DNA of 64,000 nucleotides from Frankia umida (GTDB lineage: Bacteria; Actinomycetota; Actinomycetes; Frankiales; Frankiaceae), in the NCBI RefSeq assembly GCF_023242945.1, contig NZ_JALKFT010000012.1, positions 99,554-163,553 of the forward strand. The letters are read 5' to 3'. A program made the position numbers and the translations under genes. Under the pieces are notes generated by a model. That model had not been told where the DNA came from. It saw nothing but the letters and a program-made list of their open reading frames with translations, and did no database searches. Below are positions 26,541 to 35,971 of the stretch, in pieces; the first letter of the stretch is position 1; every line of letters begins with the position of its first letter.

Positions 26541-27869
26541 GTGCCGGACACCAGACGATCTCTCCTGCGACTCGCCGCGGTCGCGGGCGTGAGCACCCCG
26601 TGGGCGCTGCACGGCTTCGTCCACACCCCGGCCATCGCCGCCACCACCGGCGCCATCCCCACCGTCGGCCCACCCCCCGGCCCCCCGCCCGGCCCACCGG
26701 ACGTGGGACCACCCGACCTGGGAGCGGCGGACGGTTCGGTCCGTGGCCCGCTGGCTCCGATGGTCGTGCCCGGCCCGCGCTCCGGTGGCTACGGGACGCT
26801 GGTCGCCGGCAACGCGGCCGGGCTGTTCGTCGGCGTCTGGAACGACGGCTCCTACAGCTCCACCGGTGGGGTGTGGTGGCGCGGCCGGGTGACCTTCCTC
26901 GAGGGCAGCCAGCAGCTGGTGGCCGCCAACGCCACCGGCGTCGTCGTCGGCGATGCCGTCAGCCACTACAACCGACGGGCGTTCCGCTGGTCCGCCGGCC
27001 GCTACCAGGCCCTGGGCCTGCTCGGTGGGAGCGATGAGCAAGGTGGCCGCCGCAGCAGCGCGCTGGCCGTGAGCCCCACCGGGCTGGTGGTCGGCTGGAG
27101 CACCACCGACGCCCGGACGACCCGGGCCGTCCGCTGGCGCGGCACCCGCCCGCAGGACCTCGGCACCCTCGGCGGCCCGTCCAGTTCCGCGACCGCGGTC
27201 AACGCCGCCAGGCAGATCGTCGGCAGCGCCGACACCGGCGACGGCCAGTCGCACGCCGTGGTCTGGACCGATGGGCGCATCCGCGACCTCGGCACCCTCG
27301 GCGGACCGTCCAGCGTGGCGGTGGCCATCAACGACGCCGGCGACATCATCGGTACCAGCGACACCCCGGACGGCTCCCGCCGTGCGGTGCTGTGGCGCCG
27401 CGGCCACGACCGGCCCGTCGACCTCGGCACCCTGCCCGGACTGCACGGCTCGAGCGCGATCGCGGTCAACAACACCGGCCAGGTGCTGGTGAGCGCGTCC
27501 GGCCCGACCCAGGGCGCGTTCCTGTGGCGCTCCGGCCGCCAGATCCCGATCGGGGGCGCAACCGCCACCGGTGCCGGCGACGACCGGGTGGAGGTGACCG
27601 GCCTCAACGATCAGGGGGTCGTCTGCGGCGACATCTCCACCGCGGACGGTCGGGAGGTCCAGGCCTTTCGCTGGCACTCCGGTCGGCTGCGCCGTCTGCC
27701 CTCCGCCGGTGGTGCCTTCGGGCACGCGCAGGCGGTCACCCCGACCGGAATCGTCCTGGGCAACTCGGCGACCACCCAGGACGCGGCACCGCAGGCCGTC
27801 TGGTGGCCGTCCGCCCCGGTGACCACACCACTCGCCCTCGGTCTGACCGCACTTCCGGCCGCCGGATAG
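26541..27869 (+). CDS. Tat-exported HAF-repeat protein
   Basis: The protein has 442 residues. The twin-arginine signal RRSLLRLAAVAG is followed by a hydrophobic stretch and an Ala-x-Ala site near residue 34. The mature part repeats the HAF pattern DLGTLGGPSS, then A..IN..G.IVG..., G..HAV.W..G, about six to seven times. Such repeats probably build a beta-propeller-like extracellular protein of unknown function. The GTG has GAAGG eight bases upstream. It is divergent from the ECF sigma gene and may belong to that regulon. Confidence 0.82.
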   Translation: MPDTRRSLLRLAAVAGVSTPWALHGFVHTPAIAATTGAIPTVGPPPGPPPGPPDVGPPDLGAADGSVRGPLAPMVVPGPRSGGYGTLVAGNAAGLFVGVWNDGSYSSTGGVWWRGRVTFLEGSQQLVAANATGVVVGDAVSHYNRRAFRWSAGRYQALGLLGGSDEQGGRRSSALAVSPTGLVVGWSTTDARTTRAVRWRGTRPQDLGTLGGPSSSATAVNAARQIVGSADTGDGQSHAVVWTDGRIRDLGTLGGPSSVAVAINDAGDIIGTSDTPDGSRRAVLWRRGHDRPVDLGTLPGLHGSSAIAVNNTGQVLVSASGPTQGAFLWRSGRQIPIGGATATGAGDDRVEVTGLNDQGVVCGDISTADGREVQAFRWHSGRLRRLPSAGGAFGHAQAVTPTGIVLGNSATTQDAAPQAVWWPSAPVTTPLALGLTALPAAG

Positions 27870-27890
27870 CCGTGGCCAGCCGGGCAGGTG

Positions 27891-28934
27891 TCATCGCGGC
27901 TCGGCGAGAAGCAGCAGATATTCGAACTCGTAGCGTCCGGGGCCGCCGAGCGGGCCAAGGTACTCGTCGGTGGCGAATCGCAGCAAAGCGTTGTCCAGGG
28001 CGGCGATGCGTTTCGGGTTCGGCCCGATCCGGTCATATGCCTCGATGATGGGCGCGAAATATGCGCGGTACAGCGTGCACCACTGCGCCGGCGATCCGCC
28101 GTAGTCCAGCCGGGCGGTGCGATGGTGGGTGCTCAGCCGACGGACGTCACCACCGGCGAACAGCGCCCGCACCCTCGCCGGATTTCCCCAGGCGGTCGGC
28201 GCCGCCACCCGTCCGTCGGTGCGGGCTGGGGCGTAGCGTTCCAGCAGGGCGAACAGCCGGCTCATCGCTCCGTCCGCGGTCCAGCTCGCCACCGCGATCG
28301 TGCCGCCCGGACGACACACCCGTACCAGCTCGCGGGCCGCGGCGGCCTGGTCGGGCGCGAACATCACGCCCGCGCAGGACAGCACCACGTCGAACGTGCC
28401 CGCGCCGAAGGGCAGCCGCTGCGCGTCGGCCGGTAGCCAGTCCAGGCTGAGCCCGCGCGCATCGGCGACCGCACGCCCGCGTTCGAGCAGCGCCGACACC
28501 GGATCGCAGGCCACCACGTCCGCGCCGGCCTCGGCCGCCGCGAGCGCCGCGTTACCGCTACCCGCGCCCACGTCGAGCACCCGATGCATCGGCGTGATGC
28601 CGGCCGCCCGCACCAGGTCCCCCGCCATACTCGCGAACACCGGCGCGAGCGCAGCATCATCACCGAGTTCCCACACCTGCCGCCAACCCCCCGGCCCACC
28701 GGACGCCATTCCCCCCGGCGCCGTTTCCTCTGGCACCGTTCCCCTTGGCACCGTTCCCGCCGCCGGCGCTCCCACGGGTAGCACTCCCCCGAGGCCGGTG
28801 TCGGCCGGCGTCGACGCGGGGCGAACCGGTCGGGCCGGCCTCGCGGAACTGGTCGTTCCCGCCGACGGATGCGGTAAGGCCAGCACCGTCGACGCCGCAG
28901 TCACCGACGCCGTCGATGCCGCCCAGACGTCCAT
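27891..28934 (-). CDS. SAM-dependent methyltransferase with disordered N-terminus
   Basis: The protein has 347 residues. Motif I is VLDVGAGSGNAALAAAEAGA, followed by ADVVACDPVSALLERGR, FDVVLSCAGVMFAPDQ and the post-motif CRPGGTIAVASW, a class I methyltransferase of the Methyltransf_11 type. The ATG at 28934 has AAAGGAG upstream. The first ~80 residues are Ala/Pro/Gly/Thr-rich, unusual for this family. A later start inside this stretch cannot be excluded, but the ribosome site is strongest here. Substrate unknown. Confidence 0.85.
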   Translation of the reverse strand: MDVWAASTASVTAASTVLALPHPSAGTTSSARPARPVRPASTPADTGLGGVLPVGAPAAGTVPRGTVPEETAPGGMASGGPGGWRQVWELGDDAALAPVFASMAGDLVRAAGITPMHRVLDVGAGSGNAALAAAEAGADVVACDPVSALLERGRAVADARGLSLDWLPADAQRLPFGAGTFDVVLSCAGVMFAPDQAAAARELVRVCRPGGTIAVASWTADGAMSRLFALLERYAPARTDGRVAAPTAWGNPARVRALFAGGDVRRLSTHHRTARLDYGGSPAQWCTLYRAYFAPIIEAYDRIGPNPKRIAALDNALLRFATDEYLGPLGGPGRYEFEYLLLLAEPR

Positions 28935-29287
28935 GATGATCTCCTTTGATCGATCGTGGGACCGCAGATTAAACCGATGGAGATGGTCGACCTCCAGAAT
29001 GCCGGCCGAACGACTCAACGGGGCAGGAATAACGTCCCGTTGACAGGTCCCGAAGGACCCTTGGGACAACAGCGTCCGCGGGAGCGCCGCGCCACCGCCA
29101 TCCGCACCTCCACAAAGCATCGGACGTCGACCCGGACAATTCTTGCGCCGATTCAGCGTCTCACACCAGACCTATGAAAAACGGGCGAATCGGTCAGGTG
29201 CGCGGACGGCAAAGCACCTGGTGCGGTATAAGCACCGGGCGGCCGGTCTCGTCGGACGGCCGCGCCAGCCCGATCTCGGAGGAGCTC
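28935..29287. other. Divergent intergenic region, methyltransferase and crotonase genes
   Basis: About 350 bases without a gene. CAGGTG (29195-29200)/CACCTG (29215-29220) and GGTGC (29220-29224)/GGTATAA/GCACC (29232-29236) are short interleaved inverted repeats 50-90 bases before the crotonase start, possible repressor sites. Confidence 0.45.
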
Positions 29288-30070
29288 ATGAGCGCGGTCA
29301 CGGACATCGCCGTCGAGACCCGGCCCGACCACGTCGCGGTCGTCGAGCTTCGCCGGCCGCCGTACAACTACTTCGACGTGCACCTGATCGCCGCCCTCGC
29401 CGACGCCTACGAGCGGCTCGCCGCCGACGGTGACGTCCGCGCGATCGTGCTGGCCTCGCAGGGCCGGCATTTCTGTGCCGGCGCCGACTTCACCGGGGCG
29501 AGTTCGGCGGCCCCGCTGAGCGCCGACGAAGGCGCACCGGCCCTCTACCGCACGGCGCTGCGTCTGTTCGCCGCGCCGATCCCGGTGGTGGCCGCGGTCC
29601 AGGGCACCGCGATCGGCGGCGGCCTGGGGCTTGCCCTGTCCGCGGACTTTCGGGTCGCGACGCCCGAGAGCCGTTTCGTCGCGAACTTCGCCCGCCTCGG
29701 CCTGCATCAGGGCTTCGGCATCTCGGTGACGCTGCCGGCGGTGGTCGGCCGGCAGAAAGCCCTCGATCTGCTCTACACCGGACGACGGGTGGAGGGCACC
29801 GAGGCGCTCGCGATCGGCCTCGCCGACCGACTCGTCGCCGCCGTCGACCTGCGTGAGGCGGCGATCGAACACGCCCGTGCCATCGCCGCCTCGGCACCGC
29901 TGGCGGTGCGCAGCATCCGAGCGACCATGTGGGCCGACCTGCTGCCGGCGATCGAGGCGGTGACAGCCCGCGAATCCGCCGAGCAGGCGGTCCTGCGGGA
30001 CACCGCGGATTTCGCCGAGGGAACCCGCGCGAACGCCGAACGCCGCGAGCCCCGCTTCACCGGCGCGTAG
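29288..30070 (+). CDS. Enoyl-CoA hydratase/isomerase family protein
   Basis: The protein has 260 residues and a crotonase fold. RHFCAGADFTG and VQGTAIGGGLGLALSADF supply the oxyanion hole. At the positions of the two catalytic Glu of true hydratases it has NFARLGLHQGFG and KALDLLYTG, that is no Glu at the first site and Asp at the second. It may therefore catalyse a different crotonase reaction. ATG 29288 follows GGAGGAG; the longer open frame from 29174 is not supported. Confidence 0.87.
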   Translation: MSAVTDIAVETRPDHVAVVELRRPPYNYFDVHLIAALADAYERLAADGDVRAIVLASQGRHFCAGADFTGASSAAPLSADEGAPALYRTALRLFAAPIPVVAAVQGTAIGGGLGLALSADFRVATPESRFVANFARLGLHQGFGISVTLPAVVGRQKALDLLYTGRRVEGTEALAIGLADRLVAAVDLREAAIEHARAIAASAPLAVRSIRATMWADLLPAIEAVTARESAEQAVLRDTADFAEGTRANAERREPRFTGA

Positions 30071-30666
30071 CCGCCGACGGCGCGTCGCCCGACGGTGGTG
30101 GTTGTCTTGCCCCACCCGACACCAGCCGATATCCAGAAGTTTTCGGCGTTGTCGGGTAGCCGAGGGCAGCGGCCCACCGACCAGCGCCGGTAACCATCTG
30201 TCACTTTTTCCGGCGACCCGAACCGGTGTGACCGGTCGGCGAAGCCGGCATCCCGCCATGCCCATCAGGCATAATCATTACCCCCATCCGGACCGCCCGA
30301 ATGATCGATCCACCCGTGGGCCGTCCGGACAAGGGGCAAGTAGCCGCTTCTTCGTGAGCCCACTCACATCCTCGAGGAGACCCCCGGGGTGTTCTGCACA
30401 CGGAGAATTCCCGGAACTCTCGATACCGCCACCGGGCCCCACCCAAAATGCGTAGCACCCTTTTCCGCAGCCGTCTCCGCGTAGTCGTCCGAAAAGGCCG
30501 CCAGTTACCGTGTGCTGCCTCTCGATCGGCCGTGCGATGAGGTGGCCTCGCCGGCCCGACCCCACTTTCGGGCCGGTTTCCGGATTTCGGTGAGGCCGTC
30601 CGTCCACGGCGAACGCGGCACGCCCGAACAACGGGCGCAGGACCGGCACACGGACGGGTGGGGGAC
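30071..30666. other. Intergenic stretch before the binding lipoprotein
   Basis: About 600 bases with no credible gene. It contains a hairpin with CCGGCCCG (30551-30558) and CGGGCCGG (30569-30576), itself flanked by GGCCTC/GAGGCC. This is possibly a structured leader or a terminator reading through from the crotonase gene. A short AT-rich patch lies at 30268-30280. Confidence 0.4.
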
Positions 30667-31995
30667 ATGAGACGACACCGGCGGTCACACGCCGCGGCCA
30701 GGGCCGTGATCACCTGCGTGCTGGTCGCCGTGACCGGCTGCGGCGCGCACGAGACCAGCGACGCCGGCCAGCCCGGCGGCCGAGGCGACACCGCGGTCAC
30801 CAAGAGCCTGCTGCGGCAGGTCGCGCAGGGTGGGTACCCATGCGCGACCACGCCCGGCGTCGACCGCGACACCATCCGCCTCGGCATGGTCTACTCCGGT
30901 TCGCCCTCGGGCGGACCCGGCGATACGGGCGGGGATCCGAGCGCCCAGTTCCGCGCCGGTGTCGATGCCCGCCTCGGCGAGCAGAACGCCCTCGGTGGCG
31001 TGGACGGGCGCCGGCTGACCTACCGCATCGAGGACGACCACGGCATCCCCACCCGCAACGCCGCCGCCGGACGTAGCCTCACCGGCGCGGGCGACGCCCT
31101 CGGCATCCTGCGGTTCAGCTCCGCGTCCGGCGGCGGCGCGCCGGAACTGGCCGCCGCCGCGGTACCGGTCGTCGACGGCCACGTCAGCGATCCCGGCGCC
31201 GCGACCAGGACGAACGTGTTCAGTTACTCCCGTCCGATGGGCATGTCACCAGCCTCCAGCGGCTGGGGCGACTTCCTCTACAGTCGCGGCGCGCGGCGGG
31301 TGGCGACGGTGGCGGTGCAACTGTCCGACGGCACCCAGGCCATGGCGGCGGCCGCACAGCGCAGCGCCCGCGCCGCCGGGATGCGGGTGGCCGCGTCCCT
31401 GCTCGTCTCGCCCGGCCCCCTGGACGGCGAGAAGCTCGTCGAGCAGATCCGCGCGGCCGACGCCGACAGCGTCATCGCCTTCGTGCCCGCGCCGACGTTC
31501 TACGCGATCGCCACCGCCGCCCACAACGCCGCCCTCGGCCTCACCGCGATCCTCGGCGACCAGACCACCTACAGCAAAAACGAACTCGCCGCCGCCGGGA
31601 CCAGGGCCGCCGGCGTCTACACCTTCGTCGACTACGCGCCGTTCGAGCTCGCGGCCCCCGCCCACCAGCGTTTCCGCACCGCGCTCACCACCTACGCACC
31701 GCAGGCGGCGACACTCGCCGACGGCAACGCACTGATCGGCTGGATCAGCGCCGACCTGCTGCTCACCGGGGTACGGGCCGCCGGCCACTGTCCCACCCGC
31801 GCCGCCCTGCTCACCGCGCTGCGCACCCTCGACCACTATGACGCCGGCGGCCTCCTCCTCGCCCCGATCAACCCCGCGAAGGGCCTCGCCGCCGCCACCG
31901 CCTGCTACGACTACCTGCGGGTCAACAAGGACGGCGCCACGTTCACCCCCGTGTCCGCCACCCCCCGCTGCGGCCGCACCGTCACCACCGAATAG
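30667..31995 (+). CDS. Branched-chain amino-acid-type substrate-binding lipoprotein
   Basis: The protein has 442 residues. The signal peptide ends in the lipobox AVTGC (C25). The mature protein is a Peripla_BP_6-type binding protein (IRLGMVYSGS, ENALGGVDGRRLTYRIEDD, NVFSYSRPMG, GVYTFVDYAPFEL). It would bind a small amino-acid-like ligand outside the membrane. No permease or ATPase of the LIV family is adjacent, so it is an orphan or a sensor. GTG 30658 is a possible start three codons earlier. It resembles the protein at 46063-47358 (shared VYTF.DY.PFEL and CGxT end). Confidence 0.85.
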   Translation: MRRHRRSHAAARAVITCVLVAVTGCGAHETSDAGQPGGRGDTAVTKSLLRQVAQGGYPCATTPGVDRDTIRLGMVYSGSPSGGPGDTGGDPSAQFRAGVDARLGEQNALGGVDGRRLTYRIEDDHGIPTRNAAAGRSLTGAGDALGILRFSSASGGGAPELAAAAVPVVDGHVSDPGAATRTNVFSYSRPMGMSPASSGWGDFLYSRGARRVATVAVQLSDGTQAMAAAAQRSARAAGMRVAASLLVSPGPLDGEKLVEQIRAADADSVIAFVPAPTFYAIATAAHNAALGLTAILGDQTTYSKNELAAAGTRAAGVYTFVDYAPFELAAPAHQRFRTALTTYAPQAATLADGNALIGWISADLLLTGVRAAGHCPTRAALLTALRTLDHYDAGGLLLAPINPAKGLAAATACYDYLRVNKDGATFTPVSATPRCGRTVTTE

Positions 31996-32035
31996 CACCG
32001 TCACCGAACAGCACCGTCGCCGAACAGCACCGCTG

Positions 32036-32085
32036 GCCGTGTGCCGACGGCTCGTCCCGACGGGACCGGGCCCTCGGCACACGGC
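32036..32085. terminator. Bidirectional hairpin terminator
   Basis: GCCGTGTGCCGA (32036-32047) pairs with TCGGCACACGGC (32074-32085), 12 perfect base pairs, between two convergent genes. Just upstream, 31990-32032 holds three imperfect copies of GAACAGCACCGTC. Confidence 0.7.
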
Positions 32086-32100
32086 TGTCGCGTCCGTCTA

Positions 32101-32487
32101 TCAGAAGACCCAGTAGCACTGCGCCGGATGCCAGGTCCGGTCGTGCCATTCCTTCGGGAAGGCACGCCCGTGCCAGACAAACCCGGGCATCCAGTAACCC
32201 GGCTCCCAGTAACCCGGCCGGCAGATCCAGTGCCGATCCCGATGGCGCTCCACCGGCTTCGGCCCGGCCACCGGCGGCTTGTCTACCGGCGGCTTGTCTA
32301 CCGGAGGCTTGTCGGCGTGCGGCCTGCCCACCGGCCCCGAGGGTGCGCCACTGGACGGCGAAGCCGTCGGCGCCGGTGTGGACGGGGACGCCGGTGGCGC
32401 CGCCTCGACCGGCGCGGTGGCAAGGAATCCAGCGAAAGCGAGGAGCACCGTCAGGAACAGATATCGAAAGCCCTTGGCAACCTTCAT
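32101..32487 (-). CDS. Small secreted protein with PPVDK repeats and aromatic tail
   Basis: The protein has 128 residues. A signal peptide (GFRYLFLTVLLAFAGFLA, cleavage after VEA) is followed by a Pro/Ser spacer. Two and a half DKPPV repeats (15-bp DNA repeats at 32273-32313) come next, then a Trp/Tyr/His-rich tail (RPGYWEPGYWMPGF, HDRTWHPAQCYWVF). ATG 32487 has GAAGGG six bases before it. The tail with regularly spaced YW suggests a carbohydrate- or wall-binding surface. No family recognised. Confidence 0.6.
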   Translation of the reverse strand: MKVAKGFRYLFLTVLLAFAGFLATAPVEAAPPASPSTPAPTASPSSGAPSGPVGRPHADKPPVDKPPVDKPPVAGPKPVERHRDRHWICRPGYWEPGYWMPGFVWHGRAFPKEWHDRTWHPAQCYWVF

Positions 32488-32862
32488 CGCCATCCCTTCG
32501 ACCGGCGCACCGACAGCCATCCACCTCAGTTCAATGCAGGCAGGACACCATCCAGAGCGCGCCCAGGGAGGCTACCCCTATGCCGTCGTGGATAATCTCC
32601 CGAACGCTTTCGATGACCATCCTCCACGCCGCCAGAAGACCCCGAAGGGCACCTTTCCACTCTTGTTCACAACTCTTCCCAAAGCGCCCACAGGCGCCCG
32701 GGGATCTGGATTTTCCGCATTCCGGCACACCGCCGCGGTGCACGACCGCTGGGCTGGCGACCACAGCCCACAGCGTGTTCACATCCCCGCTGGACACACT
32801 GACAACAGACCACGGCGCAGCCCGCGCGACGCAGCCGGCGAACCGCAGGCAGGAGGTACGGC
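32488..32862. other. Divergent intergenic region before the transglycosylase
   Basis: About 375 bases; no gene or clear symmetrical site seen. The open frames here are short and have no ribosome sites. Confidence 0.5.
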
Positions 32863-33726
32863 TTGACCCGCGACACCCTGCCCCAGAACACCCTTTCTCG
32901 GAACGTCCTGCCCCAGAACACCGAGCCTCAGAACATCCGGCATCCCGAGGGGACGACAGGACCTGACGAGCTGGACGAGCCGGAGGTCGAGACCGCCTCG
33001 TACTCTGGTCGACGCCCCGGCCGACGATGGGTGCGGGTGCTGCGCCGGCTGCTGCTGACGGCGCTGGCCTGCGGGCTGGCGGCGCTGCTCGGATTCGGTG
33101 TGCTCCTCGGTGTCACGCCGTCCGTCGCCGACGCGCGGAGCCGGGTCGACGCGCAGGCCGCGGAGCACGGGGCACGGGCGCTCAGCGGGGCGCTGCCGAG
33201 CCGAGTCGTCGCCGCGTTGATCGCGACCGAGGACAGCCGTTTCTACTCCCACCAGGGCATTGATCCCCTCGGCGCGATACGCGGCCTCTCCCAGCCGCTG
33301 TTCGGCGGCCCGGACCGCGGCGGTGCGAGCCTCGACCAGCAACTCGTGAAACTTCTCTACACCGGCGGACGGCGCGACACGATCGACCAGATCGAACAGA
33401 CCGCCCTCGCCGTGAAACTGGACGCGCATTACTCCAAGGACGAGATTCTGCGGATGTACCTGGACACCGTCTATTTCGGCCACGGCTACTACGGCATCGT
33501 CGCGGCCGCCGCCGGCTACTTCGGCCAGACGCCGGGCACCCTGACCTGGACCCAGGCGAGCCTGCTCGCCGGCCTCGTCCAAGCACCGTCCGCCTACGAT
33601 CCGTACGAACATCTCGCCGCCGCCCGCGCCCGCCAACGCCACGTCCTCGACCGGCTGGTCGCCACCGGCCGCCTCACCGCCACCCAGGCCACCCAGGTCC
33701 TCTCCGCCCCCCTCGACCTGCGCTGA
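32863..33726 (+). CDS. Monofunctional peptidoglycan glycosyltransferase (GT51)
   Basis: The protein has 287 residues. A cytoplasmic polar N-terminus (~60 residues with repeated LPQNT) and one transmembrane helix (61-84) precede the GT51 domain. Catalytic Glu123 lies in ATEDSRFYSHQGID, followed by GASLDQQLVKLLY and ILRMYLDTVYFGHGYYG. It polymerises lipid II into glycan strands. There is no transpeptidase domain, so it is an MtgA-like enzyme rather than a bifunctional PBP. The start is TTG at 32863, with GGAGG six bases upstream; no in-frame ATG or GTG fits before the helix. Confidence 0.9.
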   Translation: MTRDTLPQNTLSRNVLPQNTEPQNIRHPEGTTGPDELDEPEVETASYSGRRPGRRWVRVLRRLLLTALACGLAALLGFGVLLGVTPSVADARSRVDAQAAEHGARALSGALPSRVVAALIATEDSRFYSHQGIDPLGAIRGLSQPLFGGPDRGGASLDQQLVKLLYTGGRRDTIDQIEQTALAVKLDAHYSKDEILRMYLDTVYFGHGYYGIVAAAAGYFGQTPGTLTWTQASLLAGLVQAPSAYDPYEHLAAARARQRHVLDRLVATGRLTATQATQVLSAPLDLR

Positions 33727-33816
33727 CGCGCACCGCCCCGCGACCCAGCCGCGTCCCACCGACGGCTGCGTCCCACCGGCCGTGAGGGACCCGCCGTCCG
33801 CCGACGGCTGTTCCTC

Positions 33817-34986
33817 TCAGCCGGCGAGCAGGCGTCCACGCAGGTAGGCATCGGCGAGGGTGCAGGTGTCACGGGCGTACTCGGCGCGGCTCGCCACCGC
33901 GTCGGAATGTGGATGGGTGCCGAGCCACGCCACCAACAGCAACCGGCGCATCATCACGAACGTCGGAATCATCTCGATGTCATCGGCCGTCAGTGGCAGC
34001 TGACGCTGGTACGCCGTCAGCCAGGCGTCCGTCAGATCTCCGGCCACATCCAGGTGTTCGATGAACGACAGCGAGGCCGCCAGATCCCACAGATACCACC
34101 CGAACCCACAGTCATCGAAATCGATGACACACACCTCGCCGTTCGCACCATCGGCACGGTCATCGCCAGACGCGACATCCGGAATCAGCAGGTTCGCAAG
34201 CCGCATGTCCGCATGGACGAGACCGAACCGCGCCGCGCCGGTCCCATACCCGGCCACCCGGCGATACGTTTCCCGCGCCGCCCTTTCCAACAGCTCGACT
34301 TCTTCTCGCATCGCACCGCCGGTCAGCGCGGCCGCGAGGCCGGTCGACCAGCTACCCCACCGCCCGTCCCTGCCGAGCATCGCCTCCCAGGTCCAGGAGA
34401 AGCGAGAAAAGGAAGGTGGACGCTCCCAGCTCCGAGCGTGCAGGTGCAGACGAGCGGCGATCCCGCCGAGTTGCGCGAACGCCCGGACAAGGGCCGCAGG
34501 CTCCAACGTCTCCGGTGATCGGCCTGCCACCCATTCGAACAGCACCGCGTGCCGCGCACCGGCAGCCTCGGATTCCCTGTTCCGACCGGGACCGGCCGGC
34601 CCAGCCGGGTCCACCGCGGGCGGACGAAGAAACGTGACCACACTGCCACCGGAACGAGTCGGAATCACTGCGGGCGTGCGCACGACGCCGTCGCGCCGGA
34701 GCGCGGAGATCCAGGCCAGCTCACTGCGAACAGCAGCACGATCATGGTATTCGGGCCGATGCAGCCGCAGCACCCATCGACGATCACCGCCAGGCCCGGG
34801 GCACCCGTCCGAGGGGGCCATGGCATCGCTCGGCCCGTCGGCCTCCCCCGGCATGATCTCGAACGTGGCGTTCTCCGACAGGTGCAGCAGCCGGGCCTGC
34901 GGCGACGGCCCAAGATCGTAGGCGGCGAGGATTTCCCTGAGGTCGGACGCAGAGCCGGTCAGGGCGGCTGCCGTGGTGACGGTCAC
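33817..34986 (-). CDS. Phosphotransferase of the APH/choline-kinase superfamily
   Basis: The protein has 389 residues. Key motifs are the catalytic loop LVHADMRLANLLIPD and the metal motif VCVIDFDDCGFGWYLWDLA, with an N-lobe ATP region WVLRLHRPEYHD. These are aminoglycoside-phosphotransferase/homoserine-kinase-like folds. The phosphate acceptor could be a small metabolite and is not determined. GTG 34986 is taken as start although its ribosome site is weak. Neighbours give no pathway. Confidence 0.82.
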   Translation of the reverse strand: MTVTTAAALTGSASDLREILAAYDLGPSPQARLLHLSENATFEIMPGEADGPSDAMAPSDGCPGPGGDRRWVLRLHRPEYHDRAAVRSELAWISALRRDGVVRTPAVIPTRSGGSVVTFLRPPAVDPAGPAGPGRNRESEAAGARHAVLFEWVAGRSPETLEPAALVRAFAQLGGIAARLHLHARSWERPPSFSRFSWTWEAMLGRDGRWGSWSTGLAAALTGGAMREEVELLERAARETYRRVAGYGTGAARFGLVHADMRLANLLIPDVASGDDRADGANGEVCVIDFDDCGFGWYLWDLAASLSFIEHLDVAGDLTDAWLTAYQRQLPLTADDIEMIPTFVMMRRLLLVAWLGTHPHSDAVASRAEYARDTCTLADAYLRGRLLAG

Positions 34987-35345
34987 GGACGTTCATCATG
35001 CCGGACGGCTCGGCCCCGAACCCGACCACCCGCGCTCCCGGTCCACACACCCCCGCGCCCCTTCCTCTCCTCTGCACGGCCGTGGAGTCACCGCCGCGGC
35101 ACTGGCAGGCCACATTCCAGAGCCACGCACGACAGCCGGGGCGCCATTGCGCTTCTCAACAGCACTCGCCAGCAACAGCGACCGAACTGCCGCTCTCCGG
35201 TTTATTTCATCCCGCGAGGATTCACATCCGCGAACGCCGAATCCACCTCGAGACGGCGCGCCGCGGCAGCTCGCCGCATGCTGCTCCGCCGTAATCGCGA
35301 CCCACCCGACCACAACCCGGCGCTGTGGATGATAAGGATGTGACC
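34987..35345. other. Divergent intergenic region
   Basis: About 360 bases between the phosphotransferase and FMN reductase genes. Nothing gene-like or symmetrical seen. Confidence 0.5.
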
Positions 35346-35912
35346 ATGGGCCAGATGCGTCTGCTACTGATCTCGGGAAGCACCCGGGACGCGTCCACGA
35401 ACACCGCGGCTTTGCGCACCCTCGCCGCGGTGGCACCGCCGGGTGTGACAGCCGAGCTGTACAGCGGGCTGATGGCGCTGCCGGCGTTCACCCCGGATGC
35501 CGATGATGACGCCCCCCACCCTGCCGTCGCCGACCTGCGGGCCGCGATCGCCACGGCCGACGCGGTGATCTTCTGTACGCCGGAGTACGCGGGGGCGCTA
35601 CCCGGCAGCCTCAAGAACCTGCTGGACTGGACGGTCGGCACCGGCGACCTCTACGGCAGGCCCGCCGCCTGGATCAACGTCGCCGCACCTGGCCGCGGCG
35701 CCGGCGCATGTGCCGAACTGGCCACCGTCCTGCGTTACGTCACCGTCGACCTGATCACCGAGGCCTGCGCCGACATCCCCATCGCCCGGGACGCCATCGG
35801 CGCCGACGGGCTGGTCGAGGACCCTCACATCCGCGCTGCTTTGACCGCCGCCCTGCACGCTGTCGCCGCACATCTCCAAGCCCGCCGTTCCGAAACAAAC
35901 AGCATCCCGTGA
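35346..35912 (+). CDS. NADPH-dependent FMN reductase
   Basis: The protein has 188 residues and a flavodoxin-like fold. The FMN phosphate loop is SGSTRDASTN near the N-terminus and FCTPEYAGALPGSLKNLLDW is the flavin ring-binding loop of the YieF/ChrR group. It would reduce FMN, quinones or similar oxidants with NAD(P)H. ATG 35346 has AAGG eight bases upstream; ATG 35355 is possible. Confidence 0.9.
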   Translation: MGQMRLLLISGSTRDASTNTAALRTLAAVAPPGVTAELYSGLMALPAFTPDADDDAPHPAVADLRAAIATADAVIFCTPEYAGALPGSLKNLLDWTVGTGDLYGRPAAWINVAAPGRGAGACAELATVLRYVTVDLITEACADIPIARDAIGADGLVEDPHIRAALTAALHAVAAHLQARRSETNSIP

Positions 35913-35943
35913 GACGGGCAGGGAGCTGCACCACTCGTCAGTC

Positions 35944-35971
35944 GGATCACCCCCACGGGCGTGGGGAGGAC
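35944..35971 (+). CRISPR. Solitary type I-E-like CRISPR repeat
   Basis: The 28 bases from 35944 read GGATCACCCCCACGGGCG then TGGGGAGGAC. CCCCAC/GTGGGG form a 6-bp stem around GGGC. Length, stem and GGATCAC start match actinobacterial type I-E repeats read on this strand. No second copy appears 61 bases either side and there is no cas gene in the window, so this is an orphan unit or a chance resemblance. Confidence 0.4.
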
